Positions 57,739 to 64,000 of a DNA stretch of 64,000 nucleotides are shown piece after piece. The notes under the pieces were generated by a model. It saw nothing but the letters and a program-made list of their open reading frames with translations, did no database searches and was not told the origin of the DNA. How positions within the stretch are numbered: position 1 is the first letter of the stretch; each line of letters opens with the position of its first letter. Location of the stretch: contig JABRWF010000002.1 in assembly GCA_018343915.1 (NCBI GenBank), positions 3,410,001 through 3,474,000 on the forward strand, read 5' to 3'. The position numbers and the translations under genes were made by a program. This stretch comes from Agroathelia rolfsii. Lineage: Eukaryota; Basidiomycota; Agaricomycetes; Amylocorticiales; Amylocorticiaceae.

Positions 57739-59174
57739 ATGCTCTCTCTGGCTTCGTCTTCTGTGCGCCCAGCGCTCAGACTCTCAGCATTCGCCGTTCG
57801 ATCATATCCTGCTAGTGCCCGTACATCACTTGGATCCACAGCGAACACTCTGCGTTCGTTCAGCCTCTTCAGTCCAAGAGGCACTCCCAAGGCGTCACCT
57901 TCTTCCTTGCGATCCGCATGGCAGATACAGCCTTTGTGGATAAAAAATGCGTCACGCGGGTTCATGACGGACACCGCCGCAGTCAGGCCGGGTACTAACC
58001 AACAGGCGTGGAAGCGATTTGGAATCACAGCGGCAAGTCTTCTATATATCCAGAAAGGATTCTCACTCTAACCTTACAAATATAGGCTGCCGTGGCTGGA
58101 AGTGTTGTTCTCGTACAAGGCTTCCTCAACCGTGAGACACGCGACAGTCTCACACCCGCTGAACAGAGCTATCTCCATGAAAGCTTCATGTATACCGGCG
58201 GCGGTCTTGCCCTAACTGCTCTCGCGGCACGCAGCATGTTCCGCTCGGGTGTTGCATTCAGAGTCATGTCTGCCAACCCTTGTGCGTAAACTACCGTGTC
58301 AACGGTTGATTTTTCGATCATTCGTTTCTGACTCGTGGGATCACAGGGGTCGTTCTTGGCGTCAGTCTTGTAGGCAGCATCGGCTCAATGTTGGGTGTTT
58401 ATTACACACCACCAGAGAAGCCGATTCAGAAGCACATGTTCTGGCTGGTTAGTCATCCTCTCATTATTTGCATTGAATTGTTAATTAACCATATGTCTTG
58501 ATTATTAGGCCTTCAACGCATGCCAAGCAGCAACACTCAGCCCTCTATTCTTCTTGAATCCTGCTCTACTCTCGCGTGCAGCTCTCTACACTTGTGGTGT
58601 TGTCGGCTCGCTGAGTTATGTTGGTGCTACAGCTAGGCGAGTCTTAACATGCGCAATACGCCTTCCTTACTATGTATGTCTCAATTACTAATCGGCGTTA
58701 TCTCTACTAGGAATGACAAATTCCTCTACATGGGTGGCCCTCTCCTTGCCGGCGTAACTGTCGTCGCACTCAGCTCACTGGCCCCAATGGCATTGCCCCT
58801 CGGCATGCGCGGCCTTGCTATCACAGAGGCTATCTCACTCTACGGTGGCCTTGCTGTCTTTAGTGGTTTCGTTCTTTATGAGTGCGTTTCTTTCTGTTGA
58901 TAACCCTACTTTTTCTAAACAAAACTCAACGATTAATGTTTCCTTCTTCGCACAGTGTTCAAAAAATCCTCCACCACGCACGCCTGGCGGAACAGGGCCG
59001 TATCCCACGCGATACTTTGAAGGAGAGCATTTCGCTTGAGCTGGATATGATTAACATCTTGTATGCATTATGTTTTTCATGGGAGCTGCTATATCATGCA
59101 TTTCTGACTATAACTTTCTTTATAGCATCCGTATGGTTCAGATCTTGGCCATGCAAGGTAACAGGAAGAAGTAA
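57739..59174 (+). CDS. Mitochondrial GHITM/Bax-inhibitor-1 family protein
   Basis: Inner-mitochondrial-membrane protein of the TMBIM5/GHITM (MICS1) branch of the Bax inhibitor-1 family, linked to cristae structure and ion exchange in animals. Seven exons: 57739-58032, 58086-58281, 58347-58447, 58509-58636, 58711-58881, 58956-59060, 59126-59174; 1044 nt, 347 aa. The N-terminus is rich in Arg, Ser and Ala without acids (MLSLASSSVRPALRLSAFAV), a typical mitochondrial presequence. At least six hydrophobic helices follow. Landmarks: VQGFLNRETRD, YTPPEKPIQKHMFWLAFNAC, ATARNDKFLYMGGPLLAG, YDVQKILHHA and the C-terminal DMINIFIRMVQILAMQGNRKK-type end. Introns 1 and 4 both have GC donors (GCAAGT at 58033, GCGAGT at 58637), and both are required by the frame and the family alignment. 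Confidence 0.9.
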
Positions 59175-59535
59175 ATAGGCGCAAAGAGGATCTGTCTTCC
59201 AAGACAAAGCTTGTTCTTATTTTATCCTTACTCGAATTCATACTTTCACATGTATCTACTAGGCCTCACCACTCAGTAATTTGTATCATATCATTCCAAA
59301 AAATCTATTTCCATTATTCGTAAAATGGGTGAAAAAGAACAAAAGGAGATATGCCTTCGACATGCAAATCAGTATGAATGAATGATGAAATTTAGTGTTC
59401 ATCATATTATATGAGGATGGTGATGAACAATAAGCATGAGCAGCATGCCATACATCGTACGCCGCGACGCGTGTAAAACAGCCACGATACCAACCCATGG
59501 CCGTCAAACGCTCACCCATTCGTTCGTATCACAAA
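59175..59535. terminator. Convergent 3' region of GHITM and SLY1 genes
   Basis: 361 nt between two converging stop codons; must hold both polyadenylation regions. AT-rich with several AATAA-like strings; no gene. Confidence 0.5.
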
Positions 59536-62206
59536 TCAAACAGCACTCTTCCCCAAGCTCTCCAAAATACTCAAGAATCCTCCAGGGTCAACAATCTCCG
59601 TCCCGCCATAGGTCACCTTCTTACCCGTCTTGGCCGCCCACTCCGTCAAGTTTCCATACTCGACGTAGCCCGCCCCGCCGACGATGAACACGATCCCTTC
59701 CATAAACGCCATCCGTCTCGCACGCGGCGGTGTCGCTGCCCCTCCCCCGGCACCACCACTGGCGCCGAACGCGGAGCCGCCAGAGGCCTTGGGCGCGCGG
59801 GGGTCAAGAAAGAGGTAGTCATCCGTCTCTGCCAGGGAGTGGTTAGAGGCCGCAGAGGAGTCCATGAGTGCCTCTGTCAGGCGCGTGACGGGCAGAGATT
59901 TGTTAGCGGGGAGGAAGTTGCGCACACCCGAGATGAGGTTTTCCAACCCGCCTTCTTTCAGGCGGTCGGTAAGCTGTATAATTGATTTTTTTTGTCATTT
60001 ATGGTTCTTCCAGATGGGAGGATAACGAGGACGAGTGAGAGAGGAAAAAAATAATCATAAAAACTTACCTTGTTCCCGAGCGCACTGAACCCTTTGAATA
60101 GCTCCCCGCCCTGACCTGCCACACCACCCACACCCCCGCCGCCAAGGACGGGCGTTGCTGTACCGCCCGTAGAGGCAGACATCGTCATACGCGTGATCTC
60201 GCGCGTGCGCCGGACGTACTCGAACGCAGCGACATCGGCGCCGCACGCTTTGAGCTCTTTCTCTAGCTCAGCAATGTCGTCCTTGGAGAGCGCATTGTCG
60301 GTCGAGGAGAGGTAGAAGATGAGTACGAGCCGGAGTTTGTCTTGGGGTGTGAAGTCACCGTCGGCGCGCGTGGTACGCAGGGTCTCAAGGATGGTGGATA
60401 GAGTCTATAGGGAATGCATGTTTAACGGTGATATAAGGGGGAATATGGAAGGGAGAGAGGAGCTGACGGACCTGCTTTCCGATGGCTTCTTCAGTACTGA
60501 AGAGCTCGTCTAGACCACGACGTTTGATCTGCTCCAGCAAGGCCGTTGCAATGTTCATGTGAGTATCCAAAGTCGCCTTACGAGCCTGAAGCTCTGGCAG
60601 CTGCGTAATGGCGGTTTTCAGGTGTGCAGCATTCGCGCTGAGATCACTAGATTATTTCGCACCATCACAAGAGTTGAGTTAAAAGTATCGAGGAGTAAGA
60701 GGGGAGAAAAAAATACTCCACAGTTGGCTAACGTCATTCACATCGCTTACACCCGTCGCCTGCGTGATCCTGGCCGCATCCTCCTTGTACTTGTTCAACT
60801 CGGTATCGATCTCGTCCGCCACCTGTGGGAACGGTTGTGACGCGTTGCGGGCCCAGAAGAAGTCCTTAGCGTCAAGGTCGTATGCCTTTTTCTGTTGCAT
60901 TGGACCTGCGCCCGGAACGGTGACACGATTGAGCTTGATGTCGAGGCAGTCGGAGACAAGGGCCTGGTATGTCCATCCATGGGACAGCATCGAGACAAGG
61001 TCAACATTTCGATCGAGGATCAAAAGTACTGGTATTTGGGAAGACATCAGAATATATCTTTAGAAGTGCACGGAAAACGGAGAAGGACAACTTACATGGC
61101 CGTTGCAAGTTTGCAAGGGCATTATCTGGCGAAGGAGATGTCCATGAACCCTGCGGCGAGCGTGATGCAGATAGAATCGCGTCTCGAATCTTGGTCTCGA
61201 GTTTGCGAGCAACCATCTCGGCTGCATTGTTGCGCTCTGCTCTGATAATCGGGACCTGACCTAACCAGTTGACACATAATGAGACGTCGATCGTGTATAT
61301 GTGGGATGCAATATGCGCTACTAACCCATGGTAGCTACAGCACTGTATAACCCACTGGCGATTCGTTCAGTCTCTTCTTCAATCTGTTGCTCCGTAGATG
61401 AAGGGGAGTTCAGTAATGTGTACGAGTGCCGTGATTGCGATGGCTGGGACGACCCAGGTTGTCCCGGTGCTGATTGAACTGGAGGGGGCTGCGGAGGTGA
61501 TAGCAAGGAGAACAGCGATGGGGAGGGCGCGATGAAGGAAAGGTATTGGTCTAAAACCTATCCTGTGTAAGTCAGGGTATATCCCTCATTAAGTGCATTG
61601 GAAAGCGTACTTGCTGAACAAGATCGCCGGTCCCGTCTCGCGCTACCGACGCCGCCAGCTCTTCAAGGAGAGGCCTTGATAAAGGTTCGACAAAGTTCAG
61701 GTGGAACGATTCGTATAGGCATGCTTCCAAATCTTGAGTGATCCGTTGGATATTAGTAAGTGTGGGGGAGACAAAGTAGACGGCAGGGACATCCGGAAGT
61801 GCTGGTCGTTTGGAATGTAGTTGACTACAAGGTATGATTGAGTCTTAAAGCAGGTTTTAACACGTTAAACACTCCGTACACATGTAAAGTGACACCGACG
61901 TCTCTCAGGTCTTGTACACGTAGAACAGTAGCCAGAACGTCTTGTGTCTGTTGATCGAGTACAAGAACCTTCCACACTAGAGGTCCAGAGGGTTTTGCAA
62001 TGGTACTTGTCTTGTTCCCCTTCTGGGGTGTACCAGGTATCGGATTCTCTACAATTTCATTGAGATTCAGTAGTTGAAGTAAGGCATTCGTTTGTGCCTG
62101 TTGGAGTGTCTGAGAAGTGATAGTAACCGCCTAGGTACGATTTAGCAAGTATACACAAGGCTTGATGCGTTATTCTAGGTGATACCTTGGCTGCGATGTT
62201 GGACAT
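59536..62206 (-). CDS. SLY1: Sly1, Sec1/Munc18 protein of ER-Golgi traffic
   Basis: SM-family protein that binds the syntaxin Sed5 and promotes SNARE assembly in ER-to-Golgi transport. Nine exons (minus): 62206-62186, 62130-61880, 61824-61611, 61557-61326, 61260-61096, 61028-60722, 60646-60472, 60404-60069, 59973-59536; 2139 nt, 712 aa, the usual Sly1 size. Landmarks in order: [88 protein letters not shown] and [67 protein letters not shown], and the C-terminal [18 protein letters not shown] Pro/Ser-rich loop interrupts the domain near residue 180 and a Gly-rich loop near residues 530-550. The seven-codon first exon is family-typical (MSNIAAK). Confidence 0.93.
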
Positions 62207-62657
62207 GACCTTGTATTCACAAGCACATACGACAGTGTAATGATCCTATAACCACTTGAATGCTGAGAACCACGTTGCGTTAACAAACAAGCTGAGCGCT
62301 AATGATCCCAATGCGCGCTTTTGGCACAGCCACAGCTTGTACCTTCATCTTCGAGTCAAGTCAGCTGCGATTTTGAACTATCTTTTCCAGTTCTTCATAC
62401 TAGTACATCATCGACTTATCGTATACCAGTATATTTGAATAATCTTGCTCTAGCCCCTCTTATCTCACATGTTCTCCAGGCTTCTAGTGTAGCACGTCTG
62501 GGCTGAACTCTACCTCACGAGACCTGTCTCCATACCATGATTCATGTCCTAATCATATTTCCCCAAAAGAAGCAACAACTGATAAGACGCTATTGATATC
62601 TCGGCGAAGAGGCCTCTGATCCCATATAACGTCCTTTCATACATTTGCTATCTCATC
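62207..62657. promoter_or_regulatory. Divergent promoter region, SLY1 and amidase
   Basis: 451 nt between divergent start codons. Short ORFs within it (62256-62438, 62321-62506) have no support. The stretch before 62658 is CT-rich as in other leaders of this window. Confidence 0.45.
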
Positions 62658-64000
62658 ATGGCCGCTTCCCAATCCACTGAAACTACTCCCTCACAGCTCT
62701 CATGGGAAAGCGTGGGTGAACGCAAGAAGGCGCTGCAACAGTCTGTTCTTGAGCGCTTCCCCGACTGGCGTATATCCCAGCTGCCCTCTCATGATGTGCT
62801 AGACGTCACCGCCATTGTGCTATCTAGACTTTCAGATCGAGAGCGCCAAATCGTTGCGTATGATGCTGTGGATCTTGTGGAACGTATTAAAAAGCGCCAA
62901 TACACTGCCGTCGAAGTTCTTACGGCGTTCTGTAAAGTCGCGACGGCGGCTTATGAGACTACCAACTGCCTTACTGAGATCTTCTTCGAAGATGGCCTGA
63001 AGCGTGCCGAAGAGCTCGATAGGCATCTTGAAGCTACAGGCCAGGTCGTAGGACCACTCCATGGACTTCCTATTTCCTTAAAGGACCACATCTCTGTCAA
63101 AGGGTGTTTCATGACGGCAGGATACACAAAATGGGTGTCTAATGGCCCTGCGGATAAGGATGCGCCTCTCATAGCCCAGTTACGCAGAGCCGGGGCAGTG
63201 TTTTACGTCAAGACAAATGTTCCCCAGACAATGATGGTTTGTGAATTGGATGTCGACTGTTCTAAATTTCGCTTTGATCTAATAAGAACTTGGTTGCAGT
63301 CGCTGGAATGCAATAACAACGTATTTGGAACAACAGTTAATCCATATAACACAAATTTGACATCCGGGGGCAGTTCTGGAGGAGAAGGTGCCCTCATTGC
63401 TTGTCATGGCAGTCCGCTTGGGCTTGTGAGATTATTTGTCTATGGTCATATTTAGACTAAGATATTGACTATGAAATGACAGGGCACTGATATTGGCGGT
63501 AGCATCGTGAGTTTACTCAGCCCTTTCATGATTTCGACGTCTGATTCGAGAATATAAGCGTGCTCCAAGTGCTTACTGCGGAATTTATGGGTTGAAACCT
63601 TCTGTGGGGAGACTGCCTAAAGATGGATTAAACGCAACAATTTTGGGAAACGACTATGTGATGAGCGTTTTGGGTCCTATGGCTTCTTCTGCTCGTTCTC
63701 TTGCTCTCTATGCGCAAGTCCTACTGGACGACGAACCATGGCTTACAGAGCCATTTGTGTTACCTATGCCGTGGCAGCATTCCACCATTGATAGCTATAA
63801 CGGTTCACGCAAAATTTCAGTCGCAATTTTGTGGTGAGTTTTTGAAAACTTAAAGAGCTAATAAAGTTGAATAATAAACTTGTGGAAAGGGACGATGGTG
63901 TTGTTGCCCCCCATCCTCCTATCTATGACGCTTTGCGCAAACTGCAACAAGTCCTTGTCGCTTCTGGGCATGATGTGATTGATTGGGAGCCTGTAGATCA
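62658..64000 (+). CDS. Amidase-signature hydrolase (FAAH/acetamidase-like), partial
   Basis: Serine hydrolase of the amidase signature family, cutting carboxamides; fungal members include acetamidases and fatty-acid-amide hydrolases. Incomplete: runs past the window end. Exons 62658-63236, 63300-63425, 63483-63506, 63559-63833, 63900-64000+, all phases consistent. N-terminal region SWESVGERKKALQQSVLERFPDWRI is typical of fungal amidases. LHGLPISLKDHISVKG carries the catalytic Lys; SGGSSGGEGAL carries the bridging Ser; and GTDIGGSIR, split over a 24-nt exon, carries the nucleophile Ser. NPYNTNLTSG, YCGIYGLKPSVGRLP and VLGPMASSARSL follow as expected. The start is the first ATG after a CT-rich leader. 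No signal peptide, so probably cytosolic. The exact substrate cannot be told from the sequence. Confidence 0.88.

Overview
The window reads as nuclear DNA of a filamentous basidiomycete, most likely an Agaricomycete. Almost every gene is cut by many short (about 45-70 nt) GT-AG introns, genes are packed on both strands with a few hundred bases between them, and several families typical of mushroom-forming fungi occur: DUF6534 seven-helix membrane proteins, large families of divergent F-box proteins, LYC1-like acetyltransferases and a GH28 endopolygalacturonase. Exon structures below were worked out by hand from splice signals, reading-frame phase and family motifs; for most multi-exon genes the exon lengths add up to a multiple of three.

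Region 1 (0-16.3 kb): the osmosensor SHO1, an imperfect inverted repeat, a run of three F-box paralogs (the first a pseudogene), then a divergent pair of housekeeping genes, an RNF10/Mag2-type RING protein and a WBP11-type splicing factor, and a further, unrelated F-box protein.

Region 2 (16.3-34.7 kb) is the accessory core. Two DUF6534 genes on the plus strand face two on the minus strand (one a pseudogene). Between them lie a PalI/Rim9-SUR7 membrane protein, a fourth F-box paralog and an MFS sugar transporter. All four DUF6534 copies keep an arrangement that can only be read in frame if a one-nucleotide exon is spliced in. This is the most unusual signal in the window.

Region 3 (34.7-47.1 kb): a LYC1-like and a GNAT acetyltransferase, an agmatinase-type ureohydrolase with a signal peptide and a C-terminal KDEL, a beta-trefoil protein, a basic-secretory-protein metallopeptidase homolog, an intron-containing tRNA-Gln(UUG), and a CSC1/OSCA-type channel of about 1324 aa.

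Region 4 (47.1-57.7 kb) is gene-poor: a small poly-serine ORF between long pyrimidine-rich stretches, a secreted endopolygalacturonase, and around it two copies, one decayed, of a small MGCxSS-type lipid-anchored protein gene.

Region 5 (57.7-64 kb): the mitochondrial GHITM/Bax-inhibitor protein, the ER-Golgi SM protein SLY1 and a partial amidase-signature hydrolase that runs off the end of the window.

Links between genes: SHO1 (osmosensing), PalI/Rim9 (alkaline pH sensing) and the CSC1-like channel (osmotically gated cation flux) are plausible environmental sensors. The endopolygalacturonase and the sugar transporter fit growth on plant pectin and soluble sugars. No operon-like logic is expected in a fungus and none is claimed.
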